Assembly: GCF_002999335.1 (NCBI RefSeq)
Contig: NW_020312040.1
Span: forward strand, 1 to 64,000
DNA length: 64,000 nucleotides
Direction of reading: 5' to 3'
Origin: Cyclospora cayetanensis
Taxonomy: Eukaryota > Apicomplexa > Conoidasida > Eucoccidiorida > Eimeriidae
Every line of letters starts with the position of its first letter. Position 1 is the first letter of the stretch. The position numbers were made by a program, and so were the translations under genes. The notes beneath the pieces were generated by a model, which saw nothing but the letters and a program-made list of their open reading frames with translations, did not search any database and was not told the origin of the DNA. Below, in pieces: positions 1-23,100 of the stretch.

Positions 1-116
1 GGTTGCTAACTTGTTTGCGTGGTGTGTGCTTCTTTGTTCTTTTCGTCGGTACTCGTGTTGTCAGTGCTTCTGTTGTGCTGGTGTATGCATTGTCTATGCT
101 CTTGTTGCTGCTGTAG

Positions 117-500
117 TTGCGTTTTCAGTGCTGCTGCTGTAGTTGCGTTTTCAGTGCTGCTGCTGTAGTTGCTGCTGTAGTTGCGTTTTCAGTGCTACTG
201 CTGTAGTTGCGTTTTCAGTGCTGCTGCTGTAGTTGCGTTTTCAGTGCTGCTGCTGTAGTTGCTGCTGTAGTTGCGTTTTCAGTGCTGCTGCTGTAGTTGC
301 GTTTTCAGTGCTGCTGCTGTAGTTGCTGCTATAGTTGCGTTTTCAGTGCTGCTGCTGTAGTTGCGTTTTCAGTGCTGCTGCTGTAGTTGCTGTTGTAGTT
401 GCGTTTTCAGTGCTGCTGCTGTAGTTGCGTTTTCAGTGCTGCTGCTGTAGTTGCTGCTGTAGTTGCATTTTCAGTGCTGCTGCTGTAGTTGCGTTTTCAG
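117..500 (+). repeat. 26/26/12-base compound minisatellite in an intron
   Basis: A unit of 26 bases (TTGCGTTTTCAG followed by three GCT-type triplets and GTAG) occurs twice, followed by a 12-base TTGCTGCTGTAG. The resulting 64-base block is repeated about six times with few changes. Each 26-base unit contains TTTTCAG, identical to a splice acceptor, and the array ends at the inferred acceptor of the hydrolase gene. Confidence 0.9.
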
Positions 501-1940
501 TGCTGCTGCTGATATTGGTAGCGTTTTCGGGAGTAGTGTGGAAGGGATTAGGGCCGTCTTGGAGCCTCTAATAGAGCACACCATTCGGCTGCTGCCCTTC
601 CTTGGCGCAGTGTCATCCTATCCTCCGCTCTACTTTAAGGTCGTCATGTGGACTGCTGCTGCTGCTGCTGCTGCTGCCTCTGTTGCGCAGGCTGTAGGGC
701 AAAGGCCAGTGACGCTTGCTGGCTACAGCATTGGCGCGCGCGTCATATTTTACTGTCTCCAAGCTTTATGGAGAAAGGTTTGTCGTGATGCTGTCACTGG
801 CCTTCTGGCGTGTGTGCAGATGAGGGGAGCTGCGGATGCTTCCGCAAGCAGGGGGCAGGGGGGCTGACTCTGGAAAGATGCATACTGCAAAAACACGGAG
901 ACACTGACTCACTAAATTGACGCGCTGCTCGGTGCAGGGTTGCTGCTGGGGGTAGTAGTGGTAGTGGTAGTGGTGGTTGTGATGGTGGTAAAACTTCTCG
1001 TTGTTGTTTTGTATTCTTTAGTGCACGACGCCTGCTTATCGTTGGTCTGCTTTGCGGTGTGCCTGCTTTTGATGCAGCGGAAATTTCACTGCATACACGA
1101 CGTGGTGCTCATGGGCTTGCCTGCCTCGATGAATGCGACGCAGTGGAAGCAAGCGCGACAAGTTACCTCAGGACGCCTCATCAATGTCTACTGCAGAACA
1201 GATTGGCTGCTTGCCTTCCTGTACAGGTGGATGGAATTCAGACTCCAGGTATATAACGGCGTCCACACATGCTGCCTCTGCTGAAGATATCCAGCGAGCG
1301 CGCTGCTTGTTGCGCGGGCTAAGGCTAATGCTGCTAAAGCTCATGCTGCTAATGCGGCTACTGGTAATGCTGCTACTGCTAATTCTGCTATTGCTATTGC
1401 TGCTATTGCTAATGCTGCTATTGCTAATGCTGCTATTGCTCATGCTTATTCTGCTAATGCTGCTACTGCTAATGCTGCTACTGCAGCTAATGCTAATTCT
1501 GCTAATGCTACTAATGCTAATGCGGTTATTGCTATTGCTGCTACTGCTAATTCTGCTGCTAATGCTAATGCGGTTATTGCTATTGCTGCTAATGCTAATT
1601 CTGCTACTGCAGCTAATGCGCTATTGCTAATGCTGCTATTGCTAATGCTGCTGTTCGCACGCTTTATCTGATACGGCGAATTTGGAACGCGTTCGACTGG
1701 TAGTCTTTTGCACGCGCGCTACACATTCCCTACGGATGGTGTGCCCCCTTCTTCTTGCCATTGTGTCGCCACAAAACACAAGACGCCTGTTGTGTGGACT
1801 CTTTACAGGTGGCAGGACTTGCTCCAGTTACATCGATCCCTGGTGTGGAGAACGTCGACGTAACAGGCATCGTAAAAAGCCACGCCAACTACCCCGAAAA
1901 GGTCCCTCAGATTATGTCTTTCATCTCTATAGAGTTGTAA
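501..1940 (+). CDS. DUF726/TMCO4-family alpha/beta hydrolase, 3' part
   Basis: The 5' end lies in or before the repeat array at the window start. Three exons join in phase 0: 501-777, 1078-1248 and 1809-1940 (stop). The first carries [14 protein letters not shown], the nucleophile elbow (G-x-S-x-G) of the DUF726/TMCO4 family. The second carries DVVLMGLP and the [17 protein letters not shown] block, and the third carries [15 protein letters not shown] and a terminal helix. All three match the family in order. Family members are membrane-associated hydrolases, related to yeast Mil1, whose substrate is poorly defined. A run of eight Ala (GCT codons) sits a few residues before the nucleophile elbow, an apparent Eimeria-type homopolymer insertion. 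Introns are 778-1077 and 1249-1808; the second is filled by a GCTAAT/GCTGCT repeat. The acceptor at 500 is inferred from the last repeat unit and is the least certain border. Confidence 0.75.
1323..1660 (+). repeat. Degenerate GCT-triplet minisatellite in hydrolase intron
   Basis: Alternating GCTAAT, GCTGCT, GCTATT and GCTACT triplets occupy most of intron 1249-1808. The frame is open over long stretches as Leu/Met-rich or Ser/Asn-rich peptides, but splice phase and homology place it inside the intron. Confidence 0.85.
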
Positions 1941-2270
1941 CTGAAAATCAGCAAAAGCGCTTCTTTTACGAGGCAGAAAGAAAGCTGGCTCACTACAGTG
2001 CTTTAATTGAGGAGATCGGGGAGGGGATAAACAGATACCCAGAGAAGAGCACCTAGCCAGCTGCTGGTCATACTACTGCGCTCGCTATGGAAAGCTAGCG
2101 GCTGGCCGCATGAACTAGGGGCAAACTCGCCCTTCTTCACACGCTACATATCTGCGACTGTCGAGACAGTTTCGTCGACAACATGTACTCTCAGGAAGTC
2201 TAAAAAATGCGTTGGAACGAATACCATCTGCCTGCATAGCAGCAGCAATTAGCTCGATGTGGCAGGCCCC

Positions 2271-5200
2271 TTATAAGGCACAAGAACCCCTCACCGAACG
2301 CCAACGCGCTAACAACGCTTCGAAAGCAGCTACTAACACACGTTTTTCGCCTCCCTTTGCACTGCCTCCCTCCCTCAACACATCCTGCATTGCCTTGACA
2401 CTTACTTGTCTGCTGCCGCTTAACCCTAGAGGCACTCCCTTCCAGCGACAAACAGGCAACAGCAGAGGAAAGATCACTTTGTGCTCGTGTGTTTCCTGCC
2501 GCGCAAGAAGCTGCTGCGCTTCTTTATCGGTGGGGACAAAAGAGGACAAGCGGCCTAAAGCTGCTTCCTGCAAGGAGCAGCTTTGGCTGCGAGGCGTTGC
2601 TTTAGGGGGCTGCCGTACTTTCGGCAGTAATACAAGAGAATGGAATTCTGCGCAGCACATCGCAGGCAGAAACCAGTCGCCCGCCTCCTCAAGTAAGGAT
2701 CGGTAGTGAGCTGCAACTCGTTGCAATTGCGGCTACGCGTGCACGGAGCCGGCTCTTGGACTGCAAATGCTGCGCATCCAGCGAGTCGCAAGTTGAAAGA
2801 GCAGCAAAAACAGCACGCGAACGAGCAGAAACACTTACCCGGATGCCAAGGACTGAGACGGCCTGGCTCAAGAACTGTTTCTCTGGCTGCGAGATTTCCG
2901 CGAAGCGGCGTACGATCTCCGCGATTAGATCCTGCAAAATAAAGATGGCTACGGAGACGCAGCAGTTGAGCTCACACCTAACGCCGCTTGCGTCCATATT
3001 ACGCCATGCACACGCACATATACATATATATATATATTGGTCTATATACATATATATATATAGAGCAATAGTCACAGACTCGCAAGTTTCGATACTTCGT
3101 ACGAGCAGGAAGAAGAAGAAAAGGCGCACCAAAAGGGGCTAAGACAGGCATCTCAAGAAGGCCAACAAGGCAACACACGCTTTGAGCTACTGCTCCTCTG
3201 GAAAGCGGCAATGTCTGTCTAGAGCAAGCCGCATGCATCTTCTCCTCCCTATTGCCTGTGCATCTGCTGCTCGCTCACTTGTTGCGCCGTCTTATGGGCA
3301 AGAAGGCGACTTCGAGAGCTCCCCTCCGGCGCCTTTTCTGCCGCTGCCAGCCAGAGCAGCAACAAGGCTCTGCATGCATCCGACGCCGAAGGCAACAAAG
3401 AAGACCCCCTCGCTGTAATGACAGACACCACAGTCTCCACGAGCTGCCTCGCGGCAGCTTGCAGCTCCCGCTGCTCTGCTGCCTGCGGGGCAGTGAAAAG
3501 AGCAGAGGCCTTTTCCAGGCACTGCTGCTGCTGCAGTCGCTGCATTTCCGCATGCAGTTGCGACTGCTGGTGAACTCCCTCGCCAAGGCGCCGCTTAAGC
3601 GCAGGCTGCATCAGGATCTGAGCGGCTGCTGCTGTCGCATCACCAACACAACGCATCAGCTGCAGCGTCTCAGCAGCAGGCACTTGGGCACGCCTCAGCG
3701 CGACGTACTGCAAGCGGCCTGCTGCTGCCATTGAAGGTGCAGACACATGCGCAGTTCCGACGCTTTCCCCGCTTTCCAGATGCTCATGCTGCTGCTGCAG
3801 CAGTTTTGCGGCTTGAAGCAACATGTGATGCAGAGCAGTGGCGCCGGGGAAATTCTGCAGGCTGGAGGGGAGGCTTAAGCCCTTGAGTTTTGTTTCAACT
3901 GCTTCAACAGAGGTGTCTGCCGCGGGCAGAGCAGCACTCGTAGCAGTAGCAGCAGCAATAGTAGCACTAGCAGCAGTAGCAGCAGCAATAGTAGCACTAG
4001 CAGCAGTAGCAGTGGTCGCTTCTGCATGCTGCTGCTGAGGAGGATGAGCCGTTCGAGGCGTAGTGGAAGGGCTTCCGTGGGTATCGGGGATGTTGAGGCA
4101 CGCCATGAGGCGTGCTGTCTCTTTGCAGCAGAATGCTACGACTGCCGCGTCTGTTGCTGTGTCTTTTGTTGTGTGTGTTGCTGTGTCTCTTGCCGCTCCT
4201 CTCCGGGGAACAAAGATATCTGCTGCTCGGAGGAGCTCAACACACGCCTTGAAAAGCTCTGTATCCTGCTGCTGAGGCTGTGTCTGCAAAACGTCCCCGG
4301 CAAGCGCGGCAAGGCTGCCCAAGGCGGCTTGTTGCTGTGCAGCGTCTTTCTGCTGCTGGTCTGTGCAGCGCAACAGAAAAGCAGAAGCTTTCCGAAAGAA
4401 TGCTGCCTCCAGAGGCAGCAGAGGAGCCGCCTGCTGCTGATGCCGTTCTTGTGCCTGCTGCTGATGCCGTTCTTGTGCCTGCCGCTGCAGCAGCGGCTGC
4501 GCTTGCTTCAGCAAGTGCTGTACTGCTGAGCAGAAAACGGCGAACTCGTGTGGGGAGAAGCTAGTCATTGCATCGGGCTTGGAGGCAAACAGCTGCACCT
4601 GTTGTCGTTGTTGCGATGACGCTACTTGCTGGAGTTGCTGCCGCTGTGCGACGAGCTCACTCTCGGGGAGCAGCCAAGTGTCGACGCTGCGCCTCAGGAG
4701 GAGCTGCAACAGATCCACGCTGCACGCGTTGCAGACAGCGTAGACAGCAGCAACGTCTGCAGCAGCGGCGGCAGAGAGACAGTGAGCATCGTCGATAAAC
4801 TCCCTCGTGAGCGGCAGCAACAAGGAAGCGGCGACTGGTCTCTGAGAAGGCAGCCGCTGCTGTTTGTGCTGCAGCTGCTGCGGGGAGGGGGGGGGGAGGC
4901 TGCTGTCTGGAAGGTGGGGGAAGGAGGCAAAGTGCCGCAAGAAATAGGGGGAGGCTGCTGCTTCGGTGCAGAGATAGCGGCAGCAGATGAGACGCAGCAC
5001 TGTTGCCAGGGAGGTCAGAGGCATGACATCTCTGGATGCATAGAGACGATCGCAGAGTTCTTTCCAGAAGGACTGGTCGTCTCTGTCTGCCGCTGCTGAC
5101 GACGACGGGGATGGTGACGAGGGCGAGGGAGCCTCTGCAGCTGCTTTCCAGCGAGTCAGCGCAGCAACTGCAACTCGCTCGAGAGAGGAGACGGCTGCAA

Positions 5201-5957
5201 AGGTGGGAGACACCGCATCTGCTGCATCGGCGTCTTCGCCAAGAGCCACTACGTTCCTCCCCGCGAAACCAAGACCATAAAGTGGCGCCTCCCCGTGCAG
5301 CTGCAGCAGCTGGCTGTCTTGCAGCTGCTGCAGCTGCTGCTGCTGCAGCTGCTGCTGACCCACAGCAGCCGCTGCAGCAGCAGCAGACTGCGGCAGAGGG
5401 GGCGACGCAGCAGCGACTCCAGTCGATGGTGGAAAAGCGGGAGGGGGGGGGACGGGTAGAAGCTGAGGGTGGTAGTTGCTGCGTTTGGCCGTCCTTCGCC
5501 GCTGTATCAAGTGCTTGAGATTGATGGCTAGGGGAGAAGGCATGTAGGTGTCTGTGCTGCTGCTGCTGCTGGAAAGCGACTGCAACAGAGGCTGCAACTG
5601 GCGGAGGCGGGGCACTATAAACAAGGGCGGTAAGTCGGCTCCTGCATGCACCACGCTGCGTCTTCTAGTGGTACTATTCAGATAAATCACGCGAGCATCT
5701 GTGCTGAAGGTTCTGCCGCTGGTGCTGCCGCTGGTGCTGCTGCTGGTGCCACTTGGATGGCAGCAACATGCGCGGAGGACGGGGTGGTGTTGCGGCTGCA
5801 GTGTTGCCCACCCCCGCGTTGCTGCAACTGGCGCTTGTAATACCATTCTGTACGGGAAGGGGGAGGGGGAGTTCAAGAAGAGGAGACTGGGATGCTTGCT
5901 GGAGAGAAAGGCTCCTCGAGCAGCAGCCGCACAATACCCAGCAGCTCTGATGTTCAT
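2271..5957 (-). CDS. Gln/Ala-rich hypothetical protein, possibly organelle-targeted
   Basis: I do not recognise a named family. Exon 1 runs from ATG 5957 to 3279 (about 893 codons). A donor GTGAGC follows, then an exon at 2931-2839 between TTTTGCAG and GTAAGTG, both in phase 0. A third exon, about 2731-2271, keeps phase 0; its acceptor (GCGTAG) is weak, and a GTAAGTG donor at 2405 offers another ending. The N-terminus (MNIRAAGYCAAAARG) is Arg/Ala-rich without acids, like a mitochondrial presequence. The body alternates amphipathic helical blocks with poly-Gln and Ala/Thr repeats. Alpha-helical repeat proteins acting on organellar RNA in apicomplexans look similar, but this is an inference from composition. 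The only open start upstream of 5957 is a TTG. Confidence 0.6.
2997..3064 (+). repeat. TA-rich microsatellite
   Basis: TATATATA and CATATATA runs lie in the first intron (3278-2932) of the minus-strand Gln/Ala-rich gene. Confidence 0.8.
3940..4014 (-). repeat. 30-bp tandem repeat in coding sequence
   Basis: About 2.5 copies of a 30-base unit code for the ATAASATIAA-type decapeptide repeat in the Gln/Ala-rich protein. The array keeps the reading frame, as expected for a translated minisatellite. Confidence 0.8.
4437..4486 (-). repeat. 24-bp tandem duplication in coding sequence
   Basis: Two copies of a 24-base unit code for the repeated octapeptide QAQERHQQ in the Gln/Ala-rich protein. Confidence 0.75.
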
Positions 5958-6476
5958 ACGCGAAAGGCTCGAGCGAGAAAAGTCTGCATTGGGGGTCTTC
6001 GAAGGCAGAAAAGTGCCGCTTTCTGGCACGTGTGTGTGCAAGGCAGTGCATCGGCTTCGAAGGGAGGTTTCAGAGGAAGCTGGCTGGAGGCCAGTGTACG
6101 AGGATTCGAAGAAAGCAGCTTTTTATCCGGCGAAACAAGGAATGTAGCGGCAGACTTCCCCTAGGAGGTGGCTCCCCCCCGCTGCTGAAGGATCATGAGG
6201 GTAGACTGGAAGGGCTAAAGAATGCCCCCTGTCGGCAGTCTCTTGACCCCTCCTACACCCCCCTCCTTCTCAGGCAAGTCATTAATAATGGAAAATAACC
6301 GTTTTAGCGGCAGATGCGGAGTCTACAAGCAGTGTTCGGAGCCCTCTTTGCAGGGCAGCAGAAATATGTGGCGCTGCTGCTGCGGATCATCTCACCTGCG
6401 CCGATTTCTGGCTGCTGCTGCTTCCGCTCGCCCTCATGCGTTTACGTCGCATGCGTCTTGATGCATTTCTCACAAG

Positions 6477-6794
6477 ATGCAGCAGTATGTCTGCAGGATT
6501 GTTACGAATCCGCGTCTCCTAAGAAGGGGGGAGTCCGTCTTCTCCCTGACCGCCTGTGCTTTATCAGCCGTTCTCTGGCGTAAGCTCCTCCTCCCCAACC
6601 CCGCAGCACTGCCGTTTCTTGCAGATTTTCCACGTAAGAACGTTTCCCCTGAGGTATCTGCGGTCAACGCAGCCCGTTTTAGTGGATCCTTCCGTTGGAG
6701 CGTGCCTCGCGCGACGCCGAGTGGCTTCAAAGGGGACTGTCTGCAGATAGCAGGCTCGAGTCGCAGTGTCTCTTGCATCAACGGGAACGAGGCA
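6477..6794 (+). other. In-frame N-terminal extension of the PRS open frame
   Basis: From ATG 6477 the frame runs without a stop into the PRS start at 6795, adding 106 residues. These include a hydrophobic stretch (VFSLTACALSAVLW) and many Arg but few acids. It could be 5' UTR, or a leader giving an organelle-targeted isoform. Codon usage gives no clear answer. Confidence 0.35.
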
Positions 6795-13249
<6,455 letters not shown>

Positions 13250-14226
13250 GTTCCCGTTCGGCTGTTTTCTGCGAGCACATGGAGCGGGCTCCGCTGTAAA
13301 CGCGTCTGGGTTCATACAGATAAAGGAGTACCGCGTTGGTGCGGCAAGGGGATGCCCCGGGAGCCGCTACTGCGATACATGCAACAGCGCCTGGCTGCTG
13401 CACCCCCGTCCCTCCCTCTCCCCAAGTGCGCATCATTCTTGCGAAAAGAACCGGCTGAGCTAAGGGGCCCTACTGCGTAGATACACGGTTGTTTACATAT
13501 GGAGCAGAAGCGTGTATGCCTGGGGGGCAGGGGGCCTACGGATTCTGCTTGACGCCGCCCCTTCTGGGGCAGCAGCCTTAGGGTGTATAGGCTGCTGTTG
13601 GTGCGGAGTTAGCAGCACGAGGCACTCTCTGTGGGGAATAGGCGTAGCTAAAGGGTGTCACGGGAAACGGAAAGCTTGGCACGCGAGCTTGCGCGCCAAG
13701 TTCTCGTCGCAAATAGCACTTTAAAAGCAAAATTCATCTTAGCCCCTTAAAAAACAACGCGCGGCATGCGCATCAGGGACACGTGCGCCCTACGGGGCAA
13801 CAAAAACAGGGAGATCTGTTGCTGCCTTTTTCTCGCTGGAGGAGACTTCGATTTGAGTGGCAATCGCACACACACACGCACCAGATGAGCGCCCTGGCAC
13901 CCCCGAGGTGTAGAGTGCAGCACGTTGATATGACACTGCAGCAAGCTGGAATGTTTATCTCGGCAGTATCGGTACGAGGTCTGCATCAACTGGCGCCTTT
14001 CCCTCCAGCACACCCTAGAAAAGGAGACATCTCCCAGTGGTCAGACAAGAGGAGCGCCTGACACACATGCCAACGCGTGCCTACACACACCACTCCTTGG
14101 CCAGAGAAACCGTGAGAACTCCTCGCTGGGAAAGTGCTCTGTTTACGCAGCTCTGCAGGCAGCAGACGGAAGCAGCAAGGACTGTTGCCAACGCGAGCAG
14201 AAGCAACGCAATCCGCTGCAGCTGCC
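13250..14226. other. Convergent intergenic region
   Basis: Lies between the stop codons of PRS (+) and the ApiAP2 gene (-). I see no exon with supporting splice signals; both 3' UTRs must lie here. Confidence 0.7.
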
Positions 14227-20119
<5,893 letters not shown>

Positions 20120-23100
20120 GTGAAGCCGTCCGCCTTGCGGCTGCTTCTGCTTCCAGATCGACGCTACTGGGGATAAAAGGGGCAGCGCAAGCCCCTACGC
20201 GAGCAGAGCCATGAACTCTGTCGACTCATGGGGCCTTTTTATTGCGTGGCTACAAAGATTTTGGATTCTTCCTCCTCTTCCCGCTCCCCTTTGGGCACCC
20301 GTGCCGAGAAGGCCTTCCTCCTGTGTGCGAGTATCCGTGGAATAAAAACGAGCAGCGAACGCTTGCGGCAGGTGCTGACGTGTCATACATATATATAGCC
20401 ATATATATACAAAATACCTTGTGGACGTTTCTGAAGATGCCGGTGCCAGATCGTAAAACGCAGCTTTTCGTCCAGGAGGGGAAAAATCGAGGGTCAGAAT
20501 CGTTTTGCCTCGCTCCGGAAATCCATGGGGGGCGAAGGCCTGCAGCACGACGCCTAGGAATATGCCGCTAATACCGTAGTTCGTAGGAAAGCGAACAAGA
20601 GAGGGGCTTGTTCAGAACGAGAAAGAGAGAGAGAGGGAGAAACAACACATACATGCGCCGCTCATGGAGCTGACGAGGTACTCTACCGTCGCCGCTCTTG
20701 CTTCTCCTTCTCTTGCTGCAAGCGTGAGAATTAGCGGCCGGAAAACCTCGAGAAAGCGGTGAGAATAAAAAGCAAAGGGAGGAAGGGAACTGAAAGCGCC
20801 ACAGGAGACAGATGAAGGCGCACGCCTCGCAAAAGAAACGAACGCAGATACCTACATCTGTACAACAGTTCAAGCCCCTACCTCCTACTGGCAGCGCAAC
20901 GGAGCATCCAATAGAGCCGCCGGTCCATGCTGTTGAGGGGTCGCATGAAATGGAAGAAACCCGTGATTTTATGTGGACTGCTGCCATTCATTACATAAAA
21001 TCGGTGCAACAAACACGGTACTGCTGCTGGTGGCACCCCTGCTGCCTCCTTTGCAACAAACAAACCCTCTACTAAGCCCCCCGATCGAGGACACCAGTGT
21101 CACTCTACTGTGGCCTCCTCTTTGAGAAGCGCTTCCTTCACTTTGTCAATGCTTTATCCTCTTGTTATTGGCCTCCTCGGGATTATTTACCCCGCTCGAG
21201 CCTGCAATAAGCGCGTGTCATTCCTGAGACGCGCACGCCAGTCATCTGCTACCCCATCCGCAGGCCGCCCCGCCCCCCCGCTCCCCTCTGCCTAAAGGCA
21301 TCCGCTCACACTCACGGAAAAAATGCGCGAGTCGTTGATCTGCCATGTTTTGCAGCACTTATACGCAGGCTTTGGGCCATGGAGATGCACAGCATACTGA
21401 GCGGGGGCCGTTGAGGTTCTGTTTGTGACTAGGTAACCCTTTTGCTTGCCACCAGGATGGCGTAGAACAGTACATATTGGCTCCCATCTTAGGTTGCTAC
21501 ACTTCCTCGTAAGAGGCCACCATGGTTCGAATGAAAACAAAGCGATGCAAAGCCGGTATCTCGCCTAAAGCGGGCATCCTGGAGGGCTTCTAGGCTTCAT
21601 CAATAGTACTCGTCCTCCCGCGGTGCCCGCACAGCTCCAAATATCAGTAGCTACCAGCTTGGCAGCAGACTTTTGCGCTTATTTAGCTTGAGTACGGCAC
21701 CATTCAACGCATTCGGTATGCTCTGAAAGCACCCATACGCGCTTAACTTGAGCTATTCGCACATGGAATGCGGCTCTTCAGGGGAACCAGCTACACTCGG
21801 CGGGTTTCTGTCACAGCTGCTGTCTCCAGTTATGGCCTACTGAAGTACCAACGATTTGGCTCGCCTGTTCTAAAGGACTACGTTTCACACAGCTGGTCGA
21901 ACTCCACACGATAATTACGGATGCTACGTGCCGAGTAACAGCTGCTGTGCGTAGATTTCCGGAGCACAGGGCCTACCTGTCTGCTGTCGTCACCACTCTT
22001 GGCATGGGGCAGTGCCAAAGAGTGGTGAAATTCCTTCGCCAGAGACGCCTGATAGCTTCCTACAAAGCGTTGATATATGTCAAGGGAATTGAGAGCTTCC
22101 GTATGGTGATCCAGAGTAGCTTTGCACCTTCGAGCACTTTGTCATTGGCTAACCTTTGCCTTGGGCCCCCAAAGTAAGATATCTAGTGGGAAAGTGTATT
22201 TACGTTCACCGTGTCCAGACACGTTATTCCGCTCCTGCACGTCAGGACAGCTGGCACGAAGGATGGCGGAAGAGTTGCCGCCCTATCGCCACTCCCCATG
22301 AAGTTATAAGAGTTCGAGGTAGAATAGGAAAGTGAGAGCCACATAGGAGGCAAGAAAGACACATACAAGCCAACAGCGAATGGGGGACCAAACCAAGGCG
22401 ACCACAGCGGCGTGCAGACCTGCGGTCGTCTGGCTGCTGCAGTAAGTCAGCCCCCTGCAACAAGAAAAGCAGAAGACAAGTAGACTGTGTACGGGAAAAC
22501 ACAATACACAGCCCGATGCAGGTTCTTCCGCTCCTATGATGAAATTATCTGCATGCAAACACAACTGTTGTATGCTGCGCGGTTGAATTTAAAGACGCAG
22601 AGCAGGCAGTAGGGAATGTGATGAGACAACATGTCTGAACGTGCCTGGACATCAATCAGGGCGTAGAGCACGACTAAGCATAAATATATGGCAGCGTTTC
22701 AAGCAGAACCTGGCGGTAGCAGATCCAGACAAAGCATCCAATGGGGAAGGGCAATTGAAGGAACGCGGGGAGCACTGTCTATGGCAATTAACACTCTTCG
22801 AACAAACACAGACTGCCCCAACGTGAACAGGCAGATTGAACTTTCGCAATTTTTCCGTGCCTAGACGATCCGCTAAACATCTTGTACTGAGTCGCGATAG
22901 CACTTTTTGACCTTGAACTAAGAGGCTGTCCTCTGTTGCTCCCTTTAATGCGCCATAACCCGCGTAGGGGGCTTTTTCATTCCCGTGATGCCACAAAGTT
23001 CCCTGCAGCCTGCGAAATCGTAGCTGAACTGTTCTCAACAACTAAGGTCGGCGTTCCCTCGGACCTCATTTCACGATAAACTTCTGTTTAATGTATTGTT

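Noticed and set aside
1133..1630. Long Leu/Met-rich open frame
   Set aside because: It is a translation of the GCTAAT/GCTGCT intron repeat; splice phase and hydrolase homology skip it.
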